Shown here in pieces: positions 53,632 through 63,257 of a stretch of 64,000 nucleotides of DNA. The notes under the pieces are model-generated. The model did not search any database and was not told the origin of the DNA. It saw nothing but the letters and a program-made list of their open reading frames with translations. This DNA comes from Acidobacteriota bacterium (GTDB taxonomy: Bacteria; Acidobacteriota; Blastocatellia; UBA7656), in contig JBFMDH010000012.1 in NCBI GenBank assembly GCA_040754075.1, forward strand, positions 62,001-126,000, read 5' to 3'. Position 1 is the first letter of the stretch. Each line of letters starts with the position of its first letter. The position numbers and the translations under genes are program-made.

Positions 53632-54861
53632 TTGAGCGCAGAGCGTTTGGCAGTCCCCATCTCTTCACACCTTTTCGATGAAGTAGTCAATAAATTATGG
53701 GATGTTGTAATTGTTGGCGCAGGTCCCGCCGGGTCTATCGCGGCTCTCCACCTTGCCCGAAACGGACGCCAGGTTTTATTACTCGATAAAGAAGATTTTC
53801 CCAGAGACAAGATTTGCGGTGACGGGTTGATTGCCGATTCACTGGCGGCATTGAAAAGAGCCGATTTATTTGACCAGATACAGGCGCACGGCTATCAAAC
53901 ATCGCTTGGCAAGGTTTATAGTCCGTCGCGTTACAGCTTCGAGGTAATCGGGCAATTCATTACTTTGAAACGCTTCATCCTTGATGAACTGATTATGAGA
54001 AAAGCTGTAGCCTCCGGCGCGCGATTTATTAAATGCAAAGTCAGGGATATTGCGGTTCTTGCTGATCAATCGCTGGCGCTTGCGGTCGAAGGTTACCAAA
54101 CGGCGATCTCCGCGAAAATCGTTTTGATTGCAACCGGGGCAAATGTCGAATTGCCGGCAAAATTGGGATTGGTGAGGTGCGCCAATCCGAGCGCGGTTGC
54201 GTTAAGAAGTTATGTGCGCTCTAAATTTACCTTAGACCATCTGGTGATTTCCTATGACCGGTCGATTGCGCCCGGTTATGCCTGGATTTTTCCGCTTGGC
54301 AACGGCGAATTTAACATCGGTTGCGGCATTACCTATGACCAAACCAATGGCAAGCGACCGAATTTAAGAGCGGTGTTTAAACAATTCATCGAGAATTTTC
54401 CCCTCGCCCACCAGATTATGGAACAGGTTGAGGCGCAAACGCCGCTTCGTGGCGCAATGTTGAGGTGTGGGTTGACGGGAACTTCAGCGAAAGGGAAAGG
54501 GAATATTCTGGTCATTGGAGAGAGTATCGGCTCCACTTTCCCGTTTACCGGTGAAGGTATCGGCAAAGCCATGGAAACCGGAGAGATTGCTGCACAAATC
54601 GTCAATGAGGCGTTTAATCAATCGGATTTTGCTGCATTAGATAAATTTCCTGCACGTGTTGAACAAGAATTAAAACCAAAATTTTTCGGCTATCAAATCG
54701 CACAGGATTGGTTTTCCAAACCGTGGTTGAATGATTTTGTGACACGTAGAATAAATAAAAGCCGGTTTTTACAGGAAGGACTTGCCGGAATGGTTAATGA
54801 AACCGTTGACCCGGGAAAAATATTTTCAATCGGCGGCATCCTGCGATCTTTTTTCGGGTGA
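53632..54861 (+). CDS. FAD-dependent oxidoreductase, geranylgeranyl reductase family
   Basis: A flavoprotein of the geranylgeranyl reductase family. Dinucleotide-binding GAGPAGS at residues 29-35 (with 13 residues of leader before the first strand), the family motif FPRDKICGDGL, and FPFTGEGIGKAMETGEIAA near the C-terminus. Members reduce isoprenoid double bonds on chlorophyll or lipids, or halogenate substrates. Start is TTG 53632 with AGAGGA upstream; no ATG gives an intact nucleotide fold. The divergent PqqD-like gene is the nearest context. Confidence 0.86.
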   Translation: MSAERLAVPISSHLFDEVVNKLWDVVIVGAGPAGSIAALHLARNGRQVLLLDKEDFPRDKICGDGLIADSLAALKRADLFDQIQAHGYQTSLGKVYSPSRYSFEVIGQFITLKRFILDELIMRKAVASGARFIKCKVRDIAVLADQSLALAVEGYQTAISAKIVLIATGANVELPAKLGLVRCANPSAVALRSYVRSKFTLDHLVISYDRSIAPGYAWIFPLGNGEFNIGCGITYDQTNGKRPNLRAVFKQFIENFPLAHQIMEQVEAQTPLRGAMLRCGLTGTSAKGKGNILVIGESIGSTFPFTGEGIGKAMETGEIAAQIVNEAFNQSDFAALDKFPARVEQELKPKFFGYQIAQDWFSKPWLNDFVTRRINKSRFLQEGLAGMVNETVDPGKIFSIGGILRSFFG

Positions 54862-55104
54862 TAAGTCATCAAAAAGTGGGTGCATCAAAGAAAAATTTAT
54901 TACAAAATTATTGTGGGATAGACGATAATCGAATCTTATGGTAATTTGGAAATCCCAAGAAAATTTTTTCGAGCACAAGTAATCTCCGTGAAAGTCAGGA
55001 AAAAATATTAAAGCGGTTGATTGGCTTGAAGTGTCGTGTACATCAAGTTTCCACTGCCCCTACTTTCAGTATTAAAAAAGTAAAAGAGAGGATAAGGAAG
55101 TATA

Positions 55105-56877
55105 ATGATCCTGTCGAAATATCGAACTCCCCGAAGCATATCCTGCTTCATCGCCATCATCATCAGCCTTGCACTCACCACGGCGTTTCCCACACACACC
55201 GAAGCCAAAAGTCGAAAATCAGGCAAATCATCTGCCCAGTCATCAAAAAGCAAACGTGGGAGTGTGAGTCGTAGCCGAACCGCTAAAGGCTCGAAAAGTC
55301 GTGGTCGAAAAGCGGTTGCGCGTTCACGTGGCGGCAAAAGCAATGTTCGCGTCGCCCGTGTAAGAGTTCGCGGACGTAATGGCAAAATGGTTTGGAAACG
55401 GGTTTATGTCGCTCAACGACCGCGATATGTTTCCCAACCCGCAAGCGCCACCACCATCGGAAGACATGGAACCGGCGTTCACAATTTTTTAGCCGAGTCC
55501 TGGAAAGAGGCGCAACTGAATCCGCCCGGTTCAACCGGAAGCGCGACGCCTGTGGTAACGACTTCAGGTATTGCCGATGCGGATGCGGCTAAAGCCTCAC
55601 CCTCGCTTACCCAAACCAATGGTGCCAATCAAATCATCACCGGTCAAAACGGCGAAGGTGAAGCATACGCCAATCCGCTGGTTGGCGCGTATGCGACAAG
55701 TTTGATGGCGCGGGGATTTTCGCCCGACAATCAAGGGTTTATCGTCACCACGATGGATGGCGAAGTGCTTGCCGAACACAATGCCGACCGCTTGTTTAAT
55801 CCGGCATCGGTTACGAAAATCGCCACCTCGCTTGCCGCTATCGCCAAAGTCGGCCCGCATTTTCAATATCGCACCAATCTTTACACCGACGGCGGATTAG
55901 ACCCGACGACCGGCACCCTGAAAGGCTCGCTCTATGTCATCGGGTGCAGTGACCCGGCATTCTTCTATGAAAATGCCATGCTTATTGCCGACCAGTTGAA
56001 TCGCGCAGGCATTCACACCGTCGAAGGCAACCTGGTCGTTTTAGGACAATTCTATTTCAACTTTTCGGCAAATCGTGATGCTTCCGCTAAGGCGCTTCGC
56101 AATGCCTGGAATCCCACCGCGTGGAATGCCACTGCCAAAGCCGCATACTCGCATTTTCTTTCCATGCGACCGATTGATAGTCAAAACACCACAACCTTGC
56201 AGCAACCGGCGTTGACAATTATGGGCGATACCATCACTGACCCGGCGGTGAATACCTCGAATTTGAAATTGCTCGCCACTCACACTTCACTGCCGTTGAT
56301 TCGTGTGCTCAAAGGGTTGAATGATTTCTCGAATAACTGGATGGCGACGATGATTGGCAATCTGGTTGGCGGACCCGATGCCGTGCAACGTATTTTGCAA
56401 CAGGAAGTCGGATTCACTGCCGAAGATTTGAACATCGCCAGCGCCTCGGGTTTAGGCTCGAATCAAATTTCGCCACGCGGAACCATCAAAATGATGCGGA
56501 AACTGGCGACTTATCTCGCCAAATACAACCTCGGTTTTGAAGATATTTTACCAGTTGCGGGAATCGATGCCGGAACCCTGCAACGCCGTTTTGACGAGCA
56601 GTTTCGCGGTTCGGTGGTCGGCAAAACCGGCACGTTGAGCGGCGTGAGCGCGCTGGCAGGTGTGATGTACACCCGGTCAAAAGGCGCGCTGCTGTTTGTC
56701 ATTTATAATCGCGGCGGTTCGGTTTATTCATTCCGCAACGCGCAGGATGAAACCATTAAAAAAATCATTACGCTTTATGGCGGTCCGGTGTCTGTGAAAT
56801 TTTCGCCGCCGCTGAATCCGAGTGTAAATGAAAAAAATCAGGACGCCGGGCAAGCCAATCAGATGAAACAAAAGTAG
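55105..56877 (+). CDS. dacB: D-alanyl-D-alanine carboxypeptidase/endopeptidase, PBP4 (S13 family)
   Basis: Penicillin-binding protein 4 type enzyme that trims or cleaves peptidoglycan peptides in the periplasm. Active-site serine motif SVTK at residues 235-238, SNN at 409-411 and KTG at 507-509. After the signal peptide there is an unusual extension (residues 35-110) very rich in Lys, Arg and Ser, with repeated SRxK or RxRG patterns, then a Ser/Thr/Pro linker. AGGAAG precedes the ATG. A terminator follows. Confidence 0.93.
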   Translation: MILSKYRTPRSISCFIAIIISLALTTAFPTHTEAKSRKSGKSSAQSSKSKRGSVSRSRTAKGSKSRGRKAVARSRGGKSNVRVARVRVRGRNGKMVWKRVYVAQRPRYVSQPASATTIGRHGTGVHNFLAESWKEAQLNPPGSTGSATPVVTTSGIADADAAKASPSLTQTNGANQIITGQNGEGEAYANPLVGAYATSLMARGFSPDNQGFIVTTMDGEVLAEHNADRLFNPASVTKIATSLAAIAKVGPHFQYRTNLYTDGGLDPTTGTLKGSLYVIGCSDPAFFYENAMLIADQLNRAGIHTVEGNLVVLGQFYFNFSANRDASAKALRNAWNPTAWNATAKAAYSHFLSMRPIDSQNTTTLQQPALTIMGDTITDPAVNTSNLKLLATHTSLPLIRVLKGLNDFSNNWMATMIGNLVGGPDAVQRILQQEVGFTAEDLNIASASGLGSNQISPRGTIKMMRKLATYLAKYNLGFEDILPVAGIDAGTLQRRFDEQFRGSVVGKTGTLSGVSALAGVMYTRSKGALLFVIYNRGGSVYSFRNAQDETIKKIITLYGGPVSVKFSPPLNPSVNEKNQDAGQANQMKQK

Positions 56878-56908
56878 TCAAATCACCAATGACTTTACGC
56901 AATACTTG

Positions 56909-56939
56909 AAAAGGGAGCATCATTGTCGCTCCCTTTTTT
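56909..56939 (+). terminator. Intrinsic terminator after dacB
   Basis: AAGGGAGC (56911-56918), loop ATCATTGTC, GCTCCCTT (56928-56935), then T-run. It rules out an upstream TTG start at 56923 for the next gene, which would lie inside the stem-loop. Confidence 0.88.
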
Positions 56940-56967
56940 AATTGCGAATTCGCAGTCAGGAAAACCT

Positions 56968-58407
56968 ATGAAAAGAAAATTCTCACAGATACTCGCTCTC
57001 GGTTTATCGCTTTTATTTACCGCGCAAATTTTATTTGCTCAGGATGGCAGCGTCTGGGCAAGCAAAAAAAATGGCTGGCTGCTGCTCACGGAAACACAGC
57101 GCAAAGAGGTTTTTGAGTTTGCCGAAAAGTATAAAAATTATTTGCGGGTTTCACGCACCGCTTATACTTCCGCTAAAGATGTGATGCGTCAGGCTAAAGC
57201 CGCGGGGTTCATGGAATTTACCGACGCAGCGCAGGTCAAACCCGGCGCCCGTTTAATCTTTCATTCGCATGACCGCGCGGTGATTCTCGCGGTTGTCGGC
57301 ACCGAACCCATCAGTAATGGCTCAAGAGTTGTAGCCACCCATCACGACAGCCCACATCTTGATTTAAAAGGGCGACCGATTATTTCGGCAGCGGGCGGCA
57401 CCTATGCGTTATTTAAAACCGTGCCCTATGGCGGCATTAAAAAATATCAGTGGGCGAATTTGCCGCTGGCGCTTGTTGGACGCATTGATACAACCGACGG
57501 ACGAACCATTGAAATATCCATCGGACTTAAACCCGAAGACCCGGTATTCGTTTTACCCGACAGCGCGCCACATTCCGATACCGAACTTCGCAATCGAACT
57601 TACACCAATGTATTTGCAGGCGAAGAGATGAATCCAGTAGTGGGGAGCATGCCGGGCGCTAGCAGTTCAGTGCTTGGCGAAACGCTTCGCCAGTTGATGA
57701 CCACTTATAATTTTAAGGAAGAGGATTTCGTCAGCGCCGAACTGGCATTGGTGCCTGCGACACAGCCGATGGATGTAGGCATTGATAGAGGGTTGATTGG
57801 CGCTTATGGACAGGACGACCGCTTGTCTTCGTATTGCGCGGCGCGCGCGGTGATGGATTTAAAAGGCACGCCACCATTTACCGCAATGGCTTATCTGTCG
57901 AATTTTGAAGAGGTCGGTTCAAGTAACAATTCCGGCGCAGCTTCACAATTTTTAAATAACACCTATGCGCAACTCATCGCCGCCGAGCGCGGGACTATGT
58001 ATAGTGATTTGGATTTGCGCAAGGCATTAACCAAAGCCTTTGTGGTATCTGCCGATACCAATGATGGGGTCAATCCGATTTTTCCCAACACCAGCGAAGC
58101 GTCGAATGCGGCGCGGCTCGGCTTTGGCGCGACGATTAAACTCTATCGCGGCGGTTTCAATGCAAATTCGGAATTTACCGCGAAAATTCGGGCGATTCTC
58201 GATAAAAACGCGATTCCGTGGCAAACCCAGACGCCGAAAGTTGACGTCGGCGGTGGCGGCACGATTGGCAGTTTCATGTCCAACCAGAATATGCAGGTGA
58301 TTGATATGGGAGTGCCGCTACTTTCCATGCACGCGACCTATGAAATGTCTTCAAAGGTTGATGTGTGGAATTTTTATCGCTTCATGTCGGCGTTTTATCA
58401 ACAGTAG
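56968..58407 (+). CDS. Secreted M18-like metal-dependent aminopeptidase
   Basis: M18 (aspartyl aminopeptidase-like) fold with a signal peptide, which is unusual because most M18 enzymes are cytoplasmic. Metal-binding motifs: THHDSPHLDL, GQDDRLSSYCAARA, FEEVGSSNNSG, VSADTNDGVNP and MGVPLLSMHATYEM. ATG 56968 has CAGG upstream. It would process peptides outside the cell or in the periplasm, next to dacB in position but behind its terminator. Confidence 0.85.
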   Translation: MKRKFSQILALGLSLLFTAQILFAQDGSVWASKKNGWLLLTETQRKEVFEFAEKYKNYLRVSRTAYTSAKDVMRQAKAAGFMEFTDAAQVKPGARLIFHSHDRAVILAVVGTEPISNGSRVVATHHDSPHLDLKGRPIISAAGGTYALFKTVPYGGIKKYQWANLPLALVGRIDTTDGRTIEISIGLKPEDPVFVLPDSAPHSDTELRNRTYTNVFAGEEMNPVVGSMPGASSSVLGETLRQLMTTYNFKEEDFVSAELALVPATQPMDVGIDRGLIGAYGQDDRLSSYCAARAVMDLKGTPPFTAMAYLSNFEEVGSSNNSGAASQFLNNTYAQLIAAERGTMYSDLDLRKALTKAFVVSADTNDGVNPIFPNTSEASNAARLGFGATIKLYRGGFNANSEFTAKIRAILDKNAIPWQTQTPKVDVGGGGTIGSFMSNQNMQVIDMGVPLLSMHATYEMSSKVDVWNFYRFMSAFYQQ

Positions 58408-58486
58408 GTCTGGTATTTTTTGGATGAGAGTTGTTCTCAGACCGGCTCTCATTAGATATTCATATAAAGTGGTTGACGGTTGAAGG

Positions 58487-59377
58487 CTATGTAGAGTCAA
58501 CGGGTTTTTCAAAATCGGACTGACTGAGTTCGCGCATCACCGCGAGATTTTCTTCGTCACCACGAACTTGATCAACGGGCGTTTCTAAAATGAATGGCAG
58601 TTGACGAAACTTGGGATGATGGGTGATGCGACGAAAGGCTTCGAGTCCGATATGCCCAAGACCAATGTGTTGATGTCGGTCCACACGCGAACCGAGCGGG
58701 GCTTTGGAATCGTTGCAGTGAAGCAGTTTTAAACGGTCAAATCCGAAAGTGTTTTTGATTTGTGTGACCGTCTGTTGAAACCCTTTGGCGCAGGCGATGT
58801 CGTAGCCAGCGGCAAAAGTATGAGCCGTATCCAGGCAAACACCGACAGGGATTTCATCAACCATACCGGCAACCAAATCCGCCACCTGCTCGAATGTGCA
58901 ACCGATGGACGAGCCTTGCCCGGCGGTGTTTTCAATCAGAATAGTGAGACCGTTCATTTTGACTTTGCGTGTGGCTTCGCGAATCGAGTTAATGGCGGTT
59001 TGAATGCCCGCGTCAGTCGAAGCCGTTTTTGAACTGCCCGGATGAACGACAAGGTAGTCAGCGCCGATTGCAATGCCGCGCAACACCTCTTGCCTGAAGG
59101 CTTCACGCGAACGACGAAGGTTCACTTCATCCTGGGCTGCGAGATTGATTAAATAGACCGCATGGATGGCGAGAACTGATAATCCGGCTTTTTCTCTCGC
59201 ATTCTTGAATTCGTGAATTTCTTCTTTTAAAAGCGGGCGCTCCTGCCAACCGCGCGGGTTGTGCGCGAAAATTTGAAAGCAATCGCAAGCTTTTTCGACA
59301 GCGCGTTCAACGGCTTTCGGTAAACCTCCGGCAATTGATGTATGCACTCCAAACTTGGGTGAATAATTATTTTTCAT
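58487..59377 (-). CDS. nfo: Endonuclease IV
   Basis: AP endonuclease that cuts at abasic sites in base excision repair. TIM-barrel with three-zinc site: HTSIAGGL and VVHPGSS, ENTAGQGSSIGCTFEQ, VCLDTAHTFAAGYD and LLHCNDSKAPLGSRVDRHQHIG. Length 296 aa is standard. Divergent from hyuB with a 70 bp gap. Confidence 0.96.
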   Translation of the reverse strand: MKNNYSPKFGVHTSIAGGLPKAVERAVEKACDCFQIFAHNPRGWQERPLLKEEIHEFKNAREKAGLSVLAIHAVYLINLAAQDEVNLRRSREAFRQEVLRGIAIGADYLVVHPGSSKTASTDAGIQTAINSIREATRKVKMNGLTILIENTAGQGSSIGCTFEQVADLVAGMVDEIPVGVCLDTAHTFAAGYDIACAKGFQQTVTQIKNTFGFDRLKLLHCNDSKAPLGSRVDRHQHIGLGHIGLEAFRRITHHPKFRQLPFILETPVDQVRGDEENLAVMRELSQSDFEKPVDST

Positions 59378-59447
59378 TGCCAGTCAACATAAGAGGGAAT
59401 TGCCCGGGCTGTAAAGCCGATTCATTTCACGATAAACTAACGCCGCT

Positions 59448-61085
59448 ATGAAAAGCGACCCGGTAAAACTCGAAATATTTAAATCTCTCTATTCATCGGT
59501 AGCCGAAGAGATGGGCATCTCGCTTAGGCGCTCGGCATTTTCACCGAATATCAAAGAACGCCGCGACTATTCCTGCGCGGTATTCAATCAAGATGGCGTG
59601 TTAATCGCGCAAGGCGACCATATGCCCGTGCATTTGGGGTCGATGCCGATGTCCGTGAAAGCTGCGCTTGAAACGATTAAATTTTCGCCCGGTGATGTCG
59701 TTGTCTTAAATGACCCGTATGCAGGCGGCACGCACCTCCCGGATGTGACAATGGTTGCTGCGGTGTTTGCCGAAAGCAAAAGGCAAAAGGCAAAAGGCAA
59801 AAGGCAGCCTGAATCACCACGTCACCTCATCGCCTCTTCACCTCTTCATCCGCTTTTCTATGTTGCCAATCGCGCGCATCACGCGGACATCGGCGGCGCA
59901 ACGCCCGGTTCGATGGGACGCGCTGATGAAATTTATCAGGAGGGGTTACGGATTCCTCCGGTGCGATTGATGATTGATGGAAAGATAAACGACGATGTGA
60001 TGCGTTTGATTGCTGCCAATGTCCGCATACCGGAAGAACGCGAAGGCGATTTAACCGCGCAACTCGGAGCTATCGTCACAGGGCAAACCCGCCTATTGGA
60101 GATTGTCGAACGTTATGGATTCAAGGAAGCGAATTTCTTTGCGTCGCGGTTGGTGGATTACACGGCGGAGATGATGCGGCGGGTGATTCGCGAATTGCCC
60201 GATGGCGTTTATGAGGCGGAGGATTTTTTAGATGATGATGGCTACGGCGATAACCCGGTTCGCATAAAGGTTAAAATCACCATTCAAGGTGAGCGGGCAA
60301 CCGTGGATTTCACTGGAAGCGCCTCGCAGGTTCGGGGCCCGATTAATGCGGTTGAAGCGATAACCGTGTCGGGCGTTTATTATGTTTTTCGCTGTTTGAT
60401 TCCGATAGATGTACCGGCGAGTTGGGGGATATTGGAACCGATTGAGGTGATTGCGCCAATGGGGACGATTGTCAATGCCTGTCCGCCTGCGCCGGTGGCG
60501 GGTGGAAATGTCGAAACGTCGCAACGCATCGTTGATACGTTGTTGCTGGCTTTGTCGAAAGCCTCACGGAAAGTTCCTGCGGCAAGTCAGGGAACGATGA
60601 ATAATTTAACCATCGGCGGCATTGATGAACGCGCGAACAAACCGTTTGCTTATTATGAAACGGTTGCGGGCGGGATGGGTGGGCGCGATGGATTCGTTGG
60701 CTTGGATGCGATTCATACGCACATGACCAATTCATTGAATACGCCTGCCGAAGCGATGGAATATGCTTACCCGATGCGCGTGAAAAAATATGCGATTAGA
60801 AAACATTCGGGCGGCGAAGGTGAATTTCAGGGCGGCGATGGGGTTGTGCGCGAATTGGAACTACTCACCGACGCGCAGGTGACGATTCTTTCTGACCGGC
60901 GGAAAACCAAACCTTATGGACTGAACGGCGGAAACCCTGGCAAGGCTGGCAGGACGTTGTTAATTACCAAAAAAGGCGAGCGGGAATTAGCAGGCAAAGA
61001 TTCGGTTTTTGCTAAAAAAGGTGACCTCGTGCGGGTCGAATCACCCGGCGGAGGTGGTTATGGAAAACGGAGAAAGCGTCAGTGA
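59448..61085 (+). CDS. hyuB: Hydantoinase B/oxoprolinase family protein with repeat insertion
   Basis: Beta-type subunit of ATP-dependent hydantoinase/5-oxoprolinase. Family stretches are RRSAFSPNIKERRDYSCAVF, LNDPYAGGTHLPDV, FYVANRAHHADIGG and FSDRRKTKP-like tail. Between LPDVTMVAAVFA and FYVANRAHH lies an extra segment of about 28 residues (109-136) that is coded by a heptamer repeat (59774-59806) and following degenerate units. It keeps the reading frame. HyuA is not in the window. The downstream small membrane gene overlaps by 26 bases. Confidence 0.9.
   Translation: MKSDPVKLEIFKSLYSSVAEEMGISLRRSAFSPNIKERRDYSCAVFNQDGVLIAQGDHMPVHLGSMPMSVKAALETIKFSPGDVVVLNDPYAGGTHLPDVTMVAAVFAESKRQKAKGKRQPESPRHLIASSPLHPLFYVANRAHHADIGGATPGSMGRADEIYQEGLRIPPVRLMIDGKINDDVMRLIAANVRIPEEREGDLTAQLGAIVTGQTRLLEIVERYGFKEANFFASRLVDYTAEMMRRVIRELPDGVYEAEDFLDDDGYGDNPVRIKVKITIQGERATVDFTGSASQVRGPINAVEAITVSGVYYVFRCLIPIDVPASWGILEPIEVIAPMGTIVNACPPAPVAGGNVETSQRIVDTLLLALSKASRKVPAASQGTMNNLTIGGIDERANKPFAYYETVAGGMGGRDGFVGLDAIHTHMTNSLNTPAEAMEYAYPMRVKKYAIRKHSGGEGEFQGGDGVVRELELLTDAQVTILSDRRKTKPYGLNGGNPGKAGRTLLITKKGERELAGKDSVFAKKGDLVRVESPGGGGYGKRRKRQ
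59774..59806. repeat. Heptamer tandem repeat inside hyuB, AAAAGGC family
   Basis: Four near-perfect AAAAGGC units, translated as a Lys/Arg/Gln-rich stretch (ESKRQKAKGKRQ). It is the same unit as in the gap at 51.9 kb. The bases after it (to about 59855) contain CTCATCG and CTCTTCA-like degenerate units. Confidence 0.88.
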
Positions 61086-61404
61086 AGCCAATCCGTTGTA
61101 TGCTCGTGTGCTACGAGTTATTTGGGGAGTCTTATTTTTTTGGTTAGCATTAGCTGCTATTTGGATTCTCTATTGTTTAATCTGGTGGATAAATGATTCT
61201 GCTAATCCAGGTCGTTATGAAATAGCAATCATTGCCGCAATCATTCTATTTTATTCTTCACCGGCAGCCATTGGTGTGCTTATAACAGGATTGTTACCTA
61301 AGACTGGGTTATCAACCAAATGGCGTATAAGAGGCATCGCCCTTTTACTTTTTTGCATAAGCACTTTCATGTTGCTGGACTACTTACAAGTGAAATACCG
61401 ATAG
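61060..61404 (+). CDS. Small multi-helix membrane protein
   Basis: ATG 61060 is preceded by a strong GGAGG and overlaps the hyuB end by 26 bp in another frame. Three hydrophobic stretches (about residues 19-42, 55-77 and 90-108 of the 114-aa product) indicate a membrane protein. It is of lower GC than neighbours. No family recognised. Confidence 0.7.
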   Translation: MENGESVSEANPLYARVLRVIWGVLFFWLALAAIWILYCLIWWINDSANPGRYEIAIIAAIILFYSSPAAIGVLITGLLPKTGLSTKWRIRGIALLLFCISTFMLLDYLQVKYR

Positions 61405-61432
61405 CGTATTGAAGTTTGAATTCTTTAAATCT

Positions 61433-62767
61433 CTACTCATTCTGATTTTTCCGTTTTGGCGGGTGATAATATTTTCGCCCTTTTAACTGTTCGGGCAAAC
61501 ATTCCATGTCTTCGGCGCGTCCCGATTCAAAATCATGCGCATACTGATAATTCCGTCCATAGCCTAAGCTTTTCATCAATCCGGTCGGCGCATTTCTCAA
61601 ATGCAAAGGCACGGGATATTGCTCGGTTTCAATGGCATCTTTTTGCGCGGCTTTCCAGGCGGCAACGACCGCATTCGATTTCGGCGCAGTAGCTAAATAA
61701 ATCGTCGCCTGGGTGAGCGCAAGCCGCGCTTCCGGCAATCCGACAAAGCGCACCGCTTGCATGGCAGCGACAGCTTGAACCAGAGCTTGCGGGTCGGCAA
61801 GCCCGATGTCTTCCGATGCGAGAATGACGAGGCGACGCGCAATGAACATCGGGTCTTCGCCGCCTTCAATCATGCGCGCCAGCCAATACATCGCTGCATC
61901 GGGGTCGGAATTGCGAATGGATTTGATGAAAGCTGAAATCAAATTGAAATGCTCTTCGCCGGTTTTATCGTATTTCAACGCCGCGCGTTGCAGGGCTTCG
62001 CGTAAAACTTCTTCAGTGACCACACGCTTTTCCAATTCACCTTTTTCTGCAACTGAAACCGCGAGTTCCAAGGTATTCAAAGCGACACGCGCATCCCCCG
62101 ATGCATAAACCGCAATGGAATGCAGCAACTCATCTGAAATTTCCACGCTTTCAACAATGCCGCGAGTTTTATCATTTAAGGCATTCTTTAAAATCGTCAC
62201 CAAATCTTCAGCGCTCAGAGCTTCAAGCACGAAAACCTTTGAACGGGAAAGCAGCGCCGAGATAACTTCAAATGAAGGGTTTTCCGTGGTCGCGCCGATT
62301 AAAATAATGGTGCCGTTTTCAACATAAGGCAGAAAGGCATCCTGTTGTGCTTTGTTGAAGCGATGAATCTCATCTACGAAAAGCACAGTACGGCGATTGA
62401 GTTTTTTTCGATAAGTGGCAGCTTCCGCCATGACATCTTTGACTTCTTTGATGCCTGAAGTCACGCCGGAAAAGGGAATGAACCGTGCAGCGGTTTTTTC
62501 TGCGATGATGCGCGCCAGCGTGGTTTTTCCAGCGCCCGGTGGTCCCCAGAGAATGATGGATTGTAAACGGTCTTCGTCGATTATGCGGCGAAGGGCGCGA
62601 CCTTCACCGACGATTTTTCGTTGACCGGTGAATTCATCGAAGGATTTCGGACGCATACGGTCAGCGAGGGGTCGGGAAAAATCCAGGTCTGATGGTGATT
62701 GATTTTTCTGCGGATCTTCAAAAAGATTGCCGGATTGCTCGCTAATTGGATTGTTTGTTTTCGCCAT
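61433..62767 (-). CDS. rarA: Replication-associated recombination protein A (MgsA/RarA AAA+ ATPase)
   Basis: Clamp-loader-like AAA+ ATPase that acts at stalled forks. Walker A in [17 protein letters not shown], Walker [20 protein letters not shown], sensor 1 [11 protein letters not shown], and the C-terminal tetramerisation part ([22 protein letters not shown], then [21 protein letters not shown]). Start ATG 62765-62767 is preferred; the longer frame to 62794 adds nine residues upstream. About 445 aa is normal. Confidence 0.95.
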   Translation of the reverse strand: MAKTNNPISEQSGNLFEDPQKNQSPSDLDFSRPLADRMRPKSFDEFTGQRKIVGEGRALRRIIDEDRLQSIILWGPPGAGKTTLARIIAEKTAARFIPFSGVTSGIKEVKDVMAEAATYRKKLNRRTVLFVDEIHRFNKAQQDAFLPYVENGTIILIGATTENPSFEVISALLSRSKVFVLEALSAEDLVTILKNALNDKTRGIVESVEISDELLHSIAVYASGDARVALNTLELAVSVAEKGELEKRVVTEEVLREALQRAALKYDKTGEEHFNLISAFIKSIRNSDPDAAMYWLARMIEGGEDPMFIARRLVILASEDIGLADPQALVQAVAAMQAVRFVGLPEARLALTQATIYLATAPKSNAVVAAWKAAQKDAIETEQYPVPLHLRNAPTGLMKSLGYGRNYQYAHDFESGRAEDMECLPEQLKGRKYYHPPKRKNQNE

Positions 62768-62828
62768 TTTCTTTTGCGCAAAAAATGATGGCAAAGGATT
62801 TTAAAAAGCGCAAAGGATTTGTCTGGCA

Positions 62829-62857
62829 AAAAAATGGGCAGCTTATCGAAGCTGCCC
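62829..62857 (-). terminator. Intrinsic terminator on the minus strand, orphan
   Basis: GGGCAGCTT (62836-62844), loop ATCG, AAGCTGCCC (62849-62857). Read on the minus strand it is followed by ATTTTTTT. It lies just before rarA, so it would end a minus-strand transcript arising in the 490-bp gap to its right, for which no convincing gene was found. Confidence 0.75.
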
Positions 62858-63257
62858 TTGTGAATGTGTTGAGAGTGGATGGATAAAAGTTAGAAAGCCG
62901 AAATCTTCACGTAAAAACCTAAAAAATTTCAAGCAACTCTTTCCGCCGGTTTGTATAACAAGCTTTGTGCCAAAGCTTAAAAGGCTTTAAATCTCCCTGA
63001 ACAGGGAATTCATGCCGGTAATTATTTACTTTTTTAATTCGCTGATATTTTCTCTGTTCGAGCAAGATGTTGAAATGACTGAATGGATAGGCAAATTGAC
63101 CGAATCTCACCAATTTATCGCAGAAAACCTGTGAAACCGGCAGTGAAAACCGTTTTTATGGCACTGATTGACAAGAGAGAATTTGGTTTGTTAGCCTGTC
63201 TGTTTAGAAAATGGGCTTCATTGGCTTCTGCGTGTGACCGAACCTCACGGAGTTAAT
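62858..63257. other. Non-coding gap of about 400 bp
   Basis: Between the orphan minus terminator and the lipoprotein gene. A 64-residue frame opens on the minus strand from TTG 63113 but has no binding site or recognisable family. TTGACA at 63168-63173 is a possible -35 for the lipoprotein gene but its -10 (TTAGCC at 17 bp) is poor. A short RNA ending at the hairpin is possible. Confidence 0.5.

Noticed and set aside
62919-63113. 64-residue frame on the minus strand
   Set aside because: It starts at TTG without binding site and resembles no family I know; kept only as part of the noncoding gap.
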